Assembly: GCF_020283565.1 (NCBI RefSeq)
Contig: NC_060065.1
Coordinates: 38,924,409-38,988,408 of the forward strand
Direction: 5' to 3'
Length of the DNA stretch: 64,000 nt
Origin: Trifolium pratense
Taxonomy: Eukaryota > Streptophyta > Magnoliopsida > Fabales > Fabaceae
The notes beneath the pieces were generated by a model. The model was not told the DNA's origin, made no database searches, and saw only the letters and a program-made list of their open reading frames with translations. The translations under genes were made by a program, and so were the position numbers. Shown in pieces: positions 54,588-64,000 of the stretch (position 1 is the first letter of the stretch; each line of letters starts with the position of its first letter).

Positions 54588-55037
54588 ATGCCCTTTCTCT
54601 CGTTCGTTTTGTTACTCCTTCTCCCTATGATAACTATGTCAAAAGAAAAAGCATCATCATCATCATCAAAGATGATCTCCCTAAAATCATGTGACGGCTT
54701 TATTTTTGAAGTAGAAGCAAGCATTGTAATGAAGATGCAAATGCTGATGAATTTGATCGATGGATTTGATGACATTGTGACAATACCTCTGCCGAATGTC
54801 CTCGGCGAACATCTTGCTATGATCATTGAATATTGTAAGTATCAAGAAGAAGCTGCTATAGTGACCAAGGAGGCTAAGGAGAAATTTGAAGTTGATTTCG
54901 TGAATGGAATGAGTAATGTTACTTTGAAGCACCTCATCCGCGCAGCAGACTACCTTGATATAAACAGCCTTTTCAATTTCCTAACTCAGGTCCTGGCTGA
55001 TAGAATTCAGGACATGGGTGATGATGATGAGGATTAA
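54588..55037 (+). CDS. SKP1-like protein, C-terminally truncated, with hydrophobic leader
   Basis: 149 aa from the first ATG. Residues 1-16 (MPFLSFVLLLLLPMIT) are hydrophobic, and a second Met at residue 17 (54636) begins the usual SKP1 layout, SKEKASSSSS then MISLKSCDGFIFEVE. The POZ-like fold follows with IPLPNVLGEHLAMIIEYCKY, and the region before the helices with VTLKHLIRAADYLDINSLFN and QVLADRIQDM. The protein then ends in the acidic tail GDDDED. Canonical SKP1 has about 20-30 more residues (PEEIRxxFNIxxDFTPEEE) that grip the F-box, and these are absent. It could bind cullin but perhaps not F-box proteins. No intron is seen. If Met1 is used, a secretory signal on a nuclear/cytosolic protein would be odd. 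Confidence 0.8.
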   Translation: MPFLSFVLLLLLPMITMSKEKASSSSSKMISLKSCDGFIFEVEASIVMKMQMLMNLIDGFDDIVTIPLPNVLGEHLAMIIEYCKYQEEAAIVTKEAKEKFEVDFVNGMSNVTLKHLIRAADYLDINSLFNFLTQVLADRIQDMGDDDED

Positions 55038-55736
55038 ATTATTTATAATGTAATGTATGGATCCTCAAATAAAATAATAAATTGTCCTATCATATCAAAT
55101 AAATTAAATATTAATCTCTGCTTTAATAGTTATTGAATCTGGGTTTCATTTTGCCATATCAAATAAACAGTTATTTATTGTTTTGATGATGATGATGAGA
55201 TATGTATTTACAAACTCTGGATTTAGGGATCTGAGTTTCTTTTAAGATGATAATGAAGGATTTGGATTTGCAAACTCTGAATTTTGAGATCTGGTTTTTT
55301 TTTAGGTTTATGTGATGAAGGTTTATGATGATGATGAAGAAGAAGTGGATGATGGATGGTTCACCATTAGATCTAATAAACATGCAAGATCCAATGGTTA
55401 CATTTTGACAAAAATATCGAACAGTTCAAATTATAAAAAAATTATGATGTCATTGGTGGACCAGATACATTAAAAATTAATGACAGAGACTAAAATTACT
55501 GACAAAATTACAATTAAGGGCCTTAAAGTACTTTTTGTGACGCATGCACCTAAGAGTACTAACAATGACTATCTCTGATCCTTTTTATAAGAAGCAACTC
55601 ACTCTTTAGGTTTATTTCATATTTGATGTATCTGGTATGTATTAGAAACTAAATACATTACTTATTCAATGAACTTAAAAAATTAATAATTTTTTATAGA
55701 AAAGTCCGAAGATAATAATTATGAGTTCGACTATGG
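55038..55736. other. 3' flank of the SKP1-like gene and intergenic DNA
   Basis: 55190-55350 contains several GATGATGATGA runs and the twice-repeated phrase CAAACTCTG(G/A)ATTT, perhaps 3' UTR or a decayed duplicate of the gene's acidic tail. A weak unassigned stretch follows. Confidence 0.4.
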
Positions 55737-57899
55737 GGCCTGTTTGGATTTGGCTTATTTTTTGGTTTATGAAAATAACTTATGCAAATAAATAAAGTTT
55801 TATGTTAATTCATAAGTTTTTACTAACAAAAATTGTATCTTTATAAGTTGTTTTTTCATAAAAAAACCTTGAAAAGTGTAACACTCAAACCCATTATTTA
55901 AATAAATCTGCCTTTAGAAAATCTTTTTCAAAATACGCAACGGAAAATCACAATTTAACTCAAAGAGTAACGGTTCAAGGTATTACATTATTCTTCCAAA
56001 AAATAATACTAATGTAAAGATACATTTTCCAAATTAAATAAAATAAATCATGAAAGACTCTATATTAAATACAACCATTTTCCCCGTATCACAATCAGAG
56101 CGGAGCTTCACCGACAACTTGACGTTGATAACCACATATCCTGTGAATCTGGACCCCTAAAGGTCCAACACATAACACAAAACAAAGAGTTAGAAAACAT
56201 AATCAATAAGTCTCAACCCTGAGTGTAAGAAATATACTTAACACTTCATTATATCATCATGCATATTCTAACTCACAAATATACATCATCAGTCTCAACC
56301 AATTCTAACAAGAATAGACAATTCATCACGCTTCAATTCATAATCATTATCATGCATATATATCTCACAAGCATACATTCTCAATCTTAGTTCAATTTAT
56401 AAGATTATGAAGCATCAACACATAGAAGTATCATATAGAGTTAATAAACATCTAACTCATGAATGCATGTATGTTTTTCATGAATTCATCAATTATCCAA
56501 ATATGTGTCACATACCAATTATCACGTAATGTACACATAATCTTAATGCATCTAATGCCACAACTCATGTTATGTCACCCTAGACATATCTAATGCATGT
56601 GGTATCATCGTCTTTATTAGAGTATCTCACCTCTAATATCCTTCTTTATCGGATAAATATAATCTAATATACCTCTTTATTGGAATATCAAATATCCTAC
56701 ATCAACTCATGAATGCATGTATGTTTTTCATGAATTCATTCACACACAATTAGCATTACACTCGTCATTTATGATGCGGAACGCTATCCAACATCTGTCA
56801 TCATTAAGATAAACAAAATTTTAATATTCGTTATTTATATTTATCATACATCATCAACAATCATCAACAAATCATCAACAATACAATTAATCAACGTTAT
56901 AAACCTATAATTGCACTTAGAAACATCAACAAATAAGGTTTTGGTTTGCTATGCTCGCCCAACAACGGCTAGCGACCAATCAGTGACCAGAAGTCAGGGG
57001 CTTCCTCGCTACGACGAGAAGCAGCGAAACCTCTCTCGCTTAGCAAGCAACCAAGAACATGAATTCTCACTACAAGGCTCGCTAAGCGAGCTCACCTTGT
57101 CACGGGTTTCTCTGCTATGGGTTTGAACATAAAATCACCCAAAAATCCCATATTTCATGTTCCAAATCCCAAAAGATGTTGTTTTCACGTATATAACACA
57201 TATATAAACATGAAAGGACAAATTGATTCATAGATCCACATCAAAGCATATCATAAAGTATGCTATTTACATATTTTACTCAAAACTCATAAAGACGCAT
57301 TTCTTGATCAAACATCTACAAATTCCCTCATTAAACCCCACAAATTCGTTCATACTATTTGATAAGAATATCAAATAGTATTAAGAAAATGAGTGTAGAG
57401 AGTTTGGGAATGGAGGATTCGACATCCTTCCCTCTCCATAATCACTCAAGAATGCGTAATCTAACTCTCTTACCTTATATCAATGATTCTCGAGCTTTCC
57501 TCTTTGATCTCTAGCTCTTTCTCTCTTTCCCTAGATCTCTTCAAGCTCTCTCTTCTCTCTACCTTCTTCATGTTTTGTGAGAAATGAATTTCTCTCTCTC
57601 TAACTTAGGTATTTCTATCTCTCCCAAACTTTGTGACCTAGGCCCAACGGGACAAATCCCAATAACATGGCCCAGTCAAAGCTCACAACTCTCACAAACG
57701 CCTCATAACTCGCTCATTAACTAATGTTTCTCAATAACTAACTATTTGCCACTAACTTAATTAAAATTCACCTTGACAATTAACTAAACACTTAAATAGC
57801 GAATAATAAATTTGGGTCGTTACAAAAAACTTATAATAATGCATATTTATTTGCATAAGTTGTTTCACATAAACTCTAAAATAAGTCAATCCAAATGGG
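55737..57899. mobile_element. hAT-like MITE split by a solo LTR
   Basis: Left part GGGCCTGTTTGGATTTGGCT ... AACTTATGCAAATAAATAAA (55737-55876). Right part AACTTATAATAATGCATATT ... AAGTCAATCCAAATGGG (57829-57899). They are inverse to each other as halves of one small element once 55877-57824 is removed. Confidence 0.6.
55877..57824. repeat. Candidate solo LTR, about 1.95 kb
   Basis: It starts TGTAACACTCAAACCC and ends GGGTCGTTACA, the inverted TGTAAC/GTTACA ends of a common legume LTR. Flanks AAAAG and AAAAA match at 4 of 5. No primer site, purine tract or coding motifs lie inside. ATGAATGCATGTATGTTTTT is repeated (56460, 56707). The CTCGCTAAGCGAGCTC palindrome (about 57077) recalls the TTCGCTAAGCGAA motif inside the Ty3 element at 26.9 kb. 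Confidence 0.6.
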
Positions 57900-58117
57900 T
57901 AATCTAGCATGATTGTTGTCTATTAGACATGTATGTTTATTAGGCCCTGCCCTGAGCTATGGCCATGGGTGCCATGGCTTGAAGCCATTGTTTTAGGGGG
58001 TCCAATTTTTTGTACACACCTACTAGTATAAATAAAAATTAATTATGCTAAAAAAAATCAATTATATGCTCAAAGAAAGAAAACATGACAACCGCTTACT
58101 TTAACCGTTTAACTTAA

Positions 58118-58855
58118 ATAAGTCGGCCTAGTAGGCTAAAAAACTTTTTTAATGGCCTGCAGCTAGGGTTGGGAATAGGTCAGGCGGCCTACAGGCGCCT
58201 TCGGCTTGGTCTGTGTAAGCCTGGTCTGTCCTGTTTATTAAAAATGTCAGGCTTAGGCTTTGAAAAAAGCATGTTTACATAAATAGGCCAGACTCATGCT
58301 TCTAAAAAAGCCTACGAAGCCTGATAGGCCGGCCTGTTTATATTTAATTATTATTATTTATATTTTTTTTGTCAAAGAAAAAATATATTATTATTTAATC
58401 ATATTTGTTATTTTATTAACTTTTAATTATTGTGCTAATCATTTTATCAGTTTTTTCTTAATGTTGAAGAAATTATAAAAATTTAAATGTGAAATAGGCT
58501 TTTAAGGCCTGTTTAGCTTATTTAAAAAGACTATATAGAGACTTTTATGTAACACAGACTAATATATACACTACAAGGTCAGGCCAGGCTTTAAAAAGGC
58601 TCAGGTCAGGCCAAAATAAATAACATTTGATAAGTTGTAGGTCAGGCTCAGGCCTGAAGAAAAATCGTAGGCCAGACTCAAGCCTATCAAGGCCTGGCAT
58701 GTTCCCAACCCTACCTGCAGCCTGGCCTATTTAACTAAATAGACTTATAAAAAAATCTTGACCTTCTATATTTAAAGAAATAGGCACATCTAACTTAAGC
58801 CTATAGACTAGGCCATAGGTCCCTGTAGGTCGGTCTGACCTATTCCCACCTCTAT
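58118..58855. repeat. Older copy hosting the 58164-58713 element
   Basis: AAATAAGTCGGCCTAGTAGG ... and ... GGTCGGTCTGACCTATTCCC flank the younger element and share its GGCCT-rich wording. One decayed family member is therefore the target of another. Confidence 0.5.
58164..58713. mobile_element. hAT-type non-autonomous element, 550 bp
   Basis: CCTGCAGC lies at 58156-58163 and 58714-58721 (perfect 8-bp duplication). Inverted ends TAGGGTTGGGAA / TTCCCAACCCTA. The interior is rich in GTCAGGC/GCCTGAC inverse pairs and has no transposase. Confidence 0.88.
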
Positions 58856-60086
58856 TGTCGCGTTGTCTCTAGGCGCAAATCAATTTCGTCTTTGCAATTT
58901 CAGTTGCTCGCTTGATTGCATCACTATCTATGCTTCCATCACCTAAACCTAAACCACCACCTCTGAAGCAAAAGTTTCTATTTTGTTTACATCTCACTTG
59001 TAACTAGATTAAAAGTATTTGTCAATATATCTTTTATTGTATTTCCAGTTTATTGCTATTTAATCAATTAACAATGATGTCGAATACGACACAAACATGC
59101 CGACACTGATAGTAATTTAAAAAAATATATACATTTCAATGTAATTATATGAGTCAATGTTGTGTCGGTGTCGGATACTGATGTATGTCTGATACCGGAA
59201 CACCGATAAGTGTCAGTGTTTCACAGTTTTGACCTAATAAGTTCAAAAAATACTGATGTGTGTCTGATACCGGAACACCGATAAGTGTCAGTGTTTCACA
59301 GTTTTAACCTAATAAGTTCGAAAAATGGAGATAATGGAAAAAATATATATATATTTTACATTAGCATATATGTAGTCGTGTAGGAAAGTATCTGAGCAAT
59401 TCAAAGAATTTTTTTTTTTGTTGCTAAAAAGCAAAGATATTCGTTCATTCCAATAATCGATAGAGTACATAAGATGCAAATACAAATTTAAAGAATCTTT
59501 TGAAGACAAGTAAACCAAGTAACTCATTACTTAGTTCAAACGACTCGTTTTATAACTAATTCACAAATTTATAATTATTGTCCACTTTTTTTTTTACTCA
59601 AAAACAACAATATTCATTCATTCAAATTCATAGGAAATACACCGATCGAAATCATTACATATTCAATTTCGTTAAAAACTAATAAGGATGAATCTGCAAA
59701 CAGGCTCACAACATCCGAATTAATAGCATAAAACGGTCTAATGTCTATGACAAAGCCTACAATTGATATGACAAAATTTAAATGTCTGGAATAATTATAT
59801 ATTCGGATCCGCAACGTTGATGATACGAAAATCATTGAATCTGCATTGAATTTGGATCGAAACAAACCTGCAAATTTGAAAAAACAAACACCGTACCAAG
59901 ACGGGACAAACACCGTACTAAGACAGGAAATCAAGACAAAACCTTTGTATTAAGACGGGATTAAAACAACATCAAATGAAAAAATCGCACAAGGAGAAAC
60001 TCGAATAAAACCTAATAAATATGTGAATATCACTTATTTAAATAAAATAAATAAATAAAAAACAATCAAGAGGAGGATTCAAGCTT
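58856..60086. other. Intergenic DNA
   Basis: 59060-59320 belongs to the GTGTCGGTGTCGG repeat family. 59614-59934 is an open frame without a recognised domain. ACAAACACCGTAC(C/T)AAGAC(G/A)GGA occurs twice near 59890-59930. Confidence 0.4.
59176..59323. repeat. 75-bp tandem duplication
   Basis: Unit TACTGATGTATGTCTGATAC ... starts at 59176 and 59251 with very few differences. Confidence 0.9.
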
Positions 60087-60281
60087 ATGTCGCAGCTACC
60101 CCGGGCTTGTGCTAAAGGGGATAGGCTTGCAATAACCATTCCAGAAGAAGACTATGGCAGGAGTGGAAGCTTTTGCAAGCACAACTTATAGGGTAGAATC
60201 ATCTGGCCCAAACGTGCAACACCGTTGACGGTTGTTGCCTTTGAAAACAAGTTAGCTCTGAAGTGGAAAGATTTAAACTAA
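60087..60281 (+). pseudogene. DUF4283-type (LINE ORF1-like) fragment
   Basis: It reads MSQLPRACAKGDRLAITIPE, then EDYGRSGSFCKHNL, an in-frame TAG, GRIIWPKRATPLTVVAFENK and LALKWKDLN. The LAITIPE ... GRI ... WK pattern is the start of the DUF4283 domain found in plant LINE ORF1 proteins and related zinc-knuckle proteins. It is only about 65 codons, with one stop. No reverse transcriptase is nearby. Confidence 0.6.
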
Positions 60282-60951
60282 CAAGCTAGGCTACGATGGA
60301 CGGATACTCAATTTGAGGGAGAGTACCAGTATCGGTTACATACCCGTACGAGTATCGGGTACATACTCGTACCTTAATTTATGTCCATACACATACATTA
60401 GTTTTTCTAAAAATGCCGAACCCCGTATCGGTACCCGATACGGATATCGGTACTGTACCCGCACTAGACAACGTAGAAACTAGGTAGTATAATTTTTTGT
60501 TCCTTAAAATAAAAAAGGTAGTATAATTTTTGACTAAGCAAGCTAGGTATATTAATGTTCAACGGGAAATTAATATATAGCATAAATATTTATATATAAA
60601 AAAAATTAGGTGGGAAATTATATTTAATATTTACAAAAATAAATAAACTATTTTTCATACATGTAATGTAATAAATTAAATATAATTACTTTAACAAATT
60701 AATTTATTTAAAAAAGTATGTTTTTAATTTTTAAATTATAATATTTTATAATTAACAAAAAATATATTTTATTTTAGGTGTTCATTTAATATATTTCATA
60801 ATAATAATATTTTATGTAATGTAATAAATTAAAAATGTCTTTTTTATTAAAATAAATAAAATAAAGATAATTGTTACTTTAAATAATTTATTTATTTAAA
60901 AAAGTATGTTTTTACTTTTTAAATTATAATATTTTATAATTAACAAAAATG

Positions 60952-60983
<32 letters not shown>

Positions 60984-61051
60984 ATTTTTAAAAAGTTACA
61001 ACCATATTCAATTTATATTTTAAATAGTTGAAGAAGAGATCAAAATTAGTA
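60282..61051. other. Very AT-rich intergenic DNA
   Basis: 60320-60470 has GATACCCG/CGGGTAC-type inverse phrases of a decayed MITE. 60600-61010 is extremely AT-rich with a repeated block (AAAAAAGTATGTTTTTA.TTTTTAAATTATAATATTTT at about 60711 and 60898). An ATA run lies at 60950-60982. Confidence 0.5.
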
Positions 61052-61150
61052 CTCCCGGGGTCTTAAATATAAGCAAAAGTCAAGATGTATTTGGCTCAAA
61101 TTTAGACTAAATACGTTTTGAAATTTACTTATATTTAAGACTAGAGGGAG
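61052..61150. mobile_element. Small Stowaway-type MITE (99 bp)
   Basis: Ends CTCCCGGGGTCTTAAATATA / TATATTTAAGACTAGAGGGAG, TA flanks. Confidence 0.8.
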
Positions 61151-61577
61151 TATCAATTAGTGACACAAATAACTACTTCATCTGATACTTATTATAATCA
61201 AAAGTTATTTTTTCGAATCATTCAACAATTAATGTATTTGATCTATAATATCGACTGGATACATTAATTTTTCTTACGTTGAATTACATACCATATAAAC
61301 TATGAAAAATAAGATTTTAAGAAAATCACCCGATTCAGAAAATATTCTAATGTAGAAAAAAGTGCAACATTCTAAAAAAGAGAACCGCGAGCGATATGCC
61401 ACGTCCCAGTATGACTGAGAATCTACACACAAATTTCGACTATAAAATTACCCCTTTGTACCTCATTCCAATGTGTAATTTCTTAATCTAAAATGACATA
61501 CACCCTTTGGTTCTCCCATTTCTCTTATTGTTTTTCAGCCATGTCGAACGGAAGGAAAAGTTTAAGTCCCAAAAGAT

Positions 61578-61884
61578 TGAGAAATCATTGCTCAACATAC
61601 GATAGACTTGTAGTTTAGGGTGTTCCTACCCAAACCTTACCATTTTTTGTTGGAAACCATTCATCTTCTAACATGTTTCTCCATCATCAACCAAATCCTC
61701 AACAAGGTCAAATGTTTTCGATACAATTTCGATACAATTGTATCGAAAACATTTGACCTTGTTGAGGATTTGGTTGATGATGGAGAAACATGTTAGAGGA
61801 TGAACATTTCCAACAAAAAATTATAAGGTTTAGGTAGGATCTCCCTAAACTACAGTTTATCATATGTTGAGCAATAATTTCTTA
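61578..61884. repeat. Long hairpin, arms about 150 bp, loop 7 nt
   Basis: Left arm 61578-61728 and right arm 61736-61884 are reverse complements. The inner 60 bp or so (from TCTAACATG to the loop TCGATAC) are perfect, and the outer part has scattered mismatches and small gaps. No target duplication or MITE-type ends are evident. Confidence 0.88.
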
Positions 61885-62822
61885 AGCTCCTCCACAGCCT
61901 TCTTGAAAAATTCAAGTTGAGCCTTATTCATCGCATCAACGGAGAATGGAGCTCACGCAAGTTGGTGTTACAGGAAGCTCAGTGAATTGCATGATGTCGT
62001 TGTTTTGAGGTGGACCCCGTGACAGATAACAATTTATTTATGACTGTATCAACATTAGGAGGATATATATGCACCCTCCGAGTTATTTTTATTTGAGGGC
62101 TTAAACCCAGCTTAAATGCCCTTAATTATTAATTTATATTTTCATGTAATGTTTCATGTTTTTATTTAATTAATTCTAATTAGAGTATATAGGCTTAAGT
62201 ATATGATTTGTTTAAGACTAAATCTTAGGGTTATTGGAGTTTTGCTATCTTTCTCGTGTATTTGAAATTTTGTGGTTGTGCATTATATATTATTCGAATA
62301 AAGGACATCTAGTTTATTTATACTGAACTTCCGACCCGTGCATGGTATATGAAAAATTGGAGTAACATTAATCATAAATTTGGATAAATTTTCATACAAC
62401 GAAAATTATGATATATTACAAAATATTTCCTTACAAACTACAATAGAAATTGTATTCACATCTTCACCGTATTTGTCGATAATCAGAATCTTTAATCATT
62501 CTCTAGAAGTAACTTTTGAAGTTGCAACAAACAACTGATCATGTGAAAACACCGGCGACGAAAGATATATCTTAATATGTTTAACAGATTGTCTTTACTC
62601 TTTATTTTAAATTTTGATTAAATATTAAAAGTTCACATTGTGATCTTATATTGAATTATGATTTTTTTGGCATAAAAGAATAGTGGCAACGAAGAAAAAA
62701 AAATGAGACATGTTTTGTAAAAAAAAATTAAAAAAATTGCATAAATATATTTTTGTAATCGTCCAAGTAAAAATTATATACACATTTCGTCATATCCCAA
62801 TTTTTTTTTATAATTGGTTTAC
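61885..62822. other. Intergenic DNA
   Basis: No gene is recognised. 61890-62040 has a protein-like texture on the minus strand just beyond the hairpin but no motif I can name. Confidence 0.4.
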
Positions 62823-63750
62823 GGTTAGCTTATGTTAGCAAGCTTATAATATAAGAGATAACGGATGTTGCCGTTCAAATTTATTGAAAAACAGGGTTAA
62901 CATATTAGAATTCCTAACTTTTATCACGATTGAAGCACATACCCTAGTGGTTGAAAGACTTTATTGTAAGCAAATGCAGATTCAATTTTTTTTTGTAAAC
63001 TGGGTATCCTCTGCGTGCAATTGCAGAGACTAATCCCTCGAGCCTTGTGGGACCCAAATGGGTGACAAACTCTCCCTAAGAGTTTTAACACGGCTGCATT
63101 CCCAAACCAGATATCGAACCCAGGACCTTGGTTAAGCTAATGTAGATTCGATTTTTATTGTTCACAAAATTTTATTTTTTTAAATATAAAGCCACAATAA
63201 AAAGATAGGAAAAATGAGAGGGAAAAAAATTAGGTTTAGGGTTAGCTTATGTTAGCAAGCTTATAATATATAAGAGATATAACTCAAATGCAAATCTATA
63301 ACGCATCTTATTTAAATTAATTTGGAACTGAATATTGCAAAAAATTCAATGGAAAATTGATTAATGTAAAAACCGGGAGAAAAAATGAGAGGAAAGAAAG
63401 TAATTGAATTCTATTTAAACAAAAAAAAAATTGTATAAAAAGAAATTGAATGTGTATTACATAAAAAAAATTGGAGTTGTATAAAAAAACGGGGTTGATT
63501 TCTATTTAAACAAAATTAAGCATTGATTTCATATTTATTACATGTGGATTACCAAATTATATGAGATTGATTCATGTAACCTAGTGGCAAATTCACCAAG
63601 TAAATCTTAAAGGTCATGGGTTTGATTCTTGTTGAGGTATTTTTTAACATTTTATTTGAATTAAATTAGGGTTAAAATGAGAGGGAAAATGAGGGGGAAA
63701 AGGATTAGGTTTAGGGTTAGCGTATCGGAATAAGCTTAGAATATAAGAGA
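62823..63750. repeat. Three dispersed direct copies of a GTTAGCTTATGTTAGCAAGC unit
   Basis: Copies at 62823-62860, 63238-63280 and 63715-63750 (decayed), each preceded by GGGTTTAGGG/TTTACGG-type text and the AAAATGAGAGG(G/A)AAA phrase. Between them are tRNA-like inserts: B-box-like text at about 63618 (GGGTTTGATTC) and A-box-like text at about 62951. Confidence 0.55.
62992..63137 (-). mobile_element. SINE, minus strand
   Basis: On the minus strand it begins near GGTCCTGGGTTCGATATC (B-box-like GGTTCGATATC) and ends GGATACCCAGTTTACAAAAA. Near-duplicated flanks AATGCAGATTCAATTTTT (62974-62991) and AATGTAGATTCGATTTTT (63138-63155) serve as target duplication. The A box is missing or cut. Confidence 0.6.
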
Positions 63751-64000
63751 TAAGAGATTTGATAATTTGCTATATTTCTAATTATCGGTTTTTAATTGTT
63801 TAAATTGTGCAATGAAAATTGATGGTGCTTAATTGTCGTATGAAATGTTTCCTATGAAAATTGATGGTACTTAACACTTTGTGAACATAATTTTAATCAC
63901 AATTAGTCTATTTGCCATAGTGGTTGAAGTGTTGTATTGTAATGAAGGGTTGCGTATTTGAATCCTAGTCTAGACAAATTTGTATTTTTTTAATAAAAAA
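63751..64000. other. Intergenic DNA with tRNA-SINE-like stretch
   Basis: 63905-63975 has CCATAGTGGTTGAAG and GTATTTGAATCC, weak A- and B-box-like text similar to 62940 and 63560-63640. No gene is seen. Confidence 0.4.

Noticed and set aside
59614..59934. 106-codon minus-strand frame
   Set aside because: No domain recognised and surrounding DNA is repetitive.

Overview
This is AT-rich plant nuclear DNA, very probably Medicago truncatula or a close relative of the inverted-repeat-lacking legume clade. The main evidence is four two-exon genes for nodule-specific cysteine-rich (NCR) peptides, a family that expanded in those legumes. They are all on the minus strand, at about 0.3-0.6, 6.9-7.2, 13.4-13.7 and 31.6-32.0 kb. 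Each has a hydrophobic signal-peptide exon starting MAE or MAK, a phase-1 intron, and a short exon carrying the C-x5-C ... C-x-C pattern. Exon joints and mature peptides were worked out here by hand. No continuous open reading frame shows them.

The first 32 kb is an NCR cluster spread apart by transposons. At 1.8-4.5 kb is an internally deleted Copia element with short LTRs and an AAAAA target duplication. At 7.6-9.4 kb is a MULE-type element with a perfect 9-bp target duplication. At 10.4-11.4 kb a Copia gag fragment abuts a CACTA-like end. Further on come a TRIM, several MITEs, and a minus-strand LTR element (14.9-17.1 kb) carrying its own 0.9-kb insertion. At 21.35-30.89 kb a very young Copia element (two differences between its 561-bp LTRs, by eye) contains a nested Athila-type Ty3 element. 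The Athila-type element lacks pol and has no matching target duplication. Parts of the NCR flanks are themselves duplicated.

From 33.8 to 35.0 kb are two truncated copies of an EBS/SHL-type BAH-domain gene, tail to tail, separated by only 20 bp. Any read-through transcript would be a long hairpin. A decayed plant-mobile-domain pseudogene follows at 41.5-42.0 kb. The best intact conventional gene is an intronless-coding DYW-type pentatricopeptide protein of 673 aa at 46.6-48.6 kb, most like the mitochondrial editing factors MEF8/MEF8S, with a 42-bp repeat array in its N-terminal region. At 54.6-55.0 kb is a divergent SKP1-like gene with a hydrophobic leader and a missing F-box-binding tail.

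The rest is intergenic DNA dense with small elements: Stowaway-type MITEs with TA duplications, MULE- and hAT-type MITEs, tRNA-derived SINEs, a candidate solo LTR inside a hAT-like MITE, and a near-perfect hairpin of about 150-bp arms with a 7-nt loop at 61.6-61.9 kb. The genes do not form a shared pathway. The NCRs would act in root-nodule symbiosis, the PPR protein in organellar RNA editing, and the SKP1-like protein, if functional, in ubiquitin ligation. All family assignments come from reading motifs, not from database searches.
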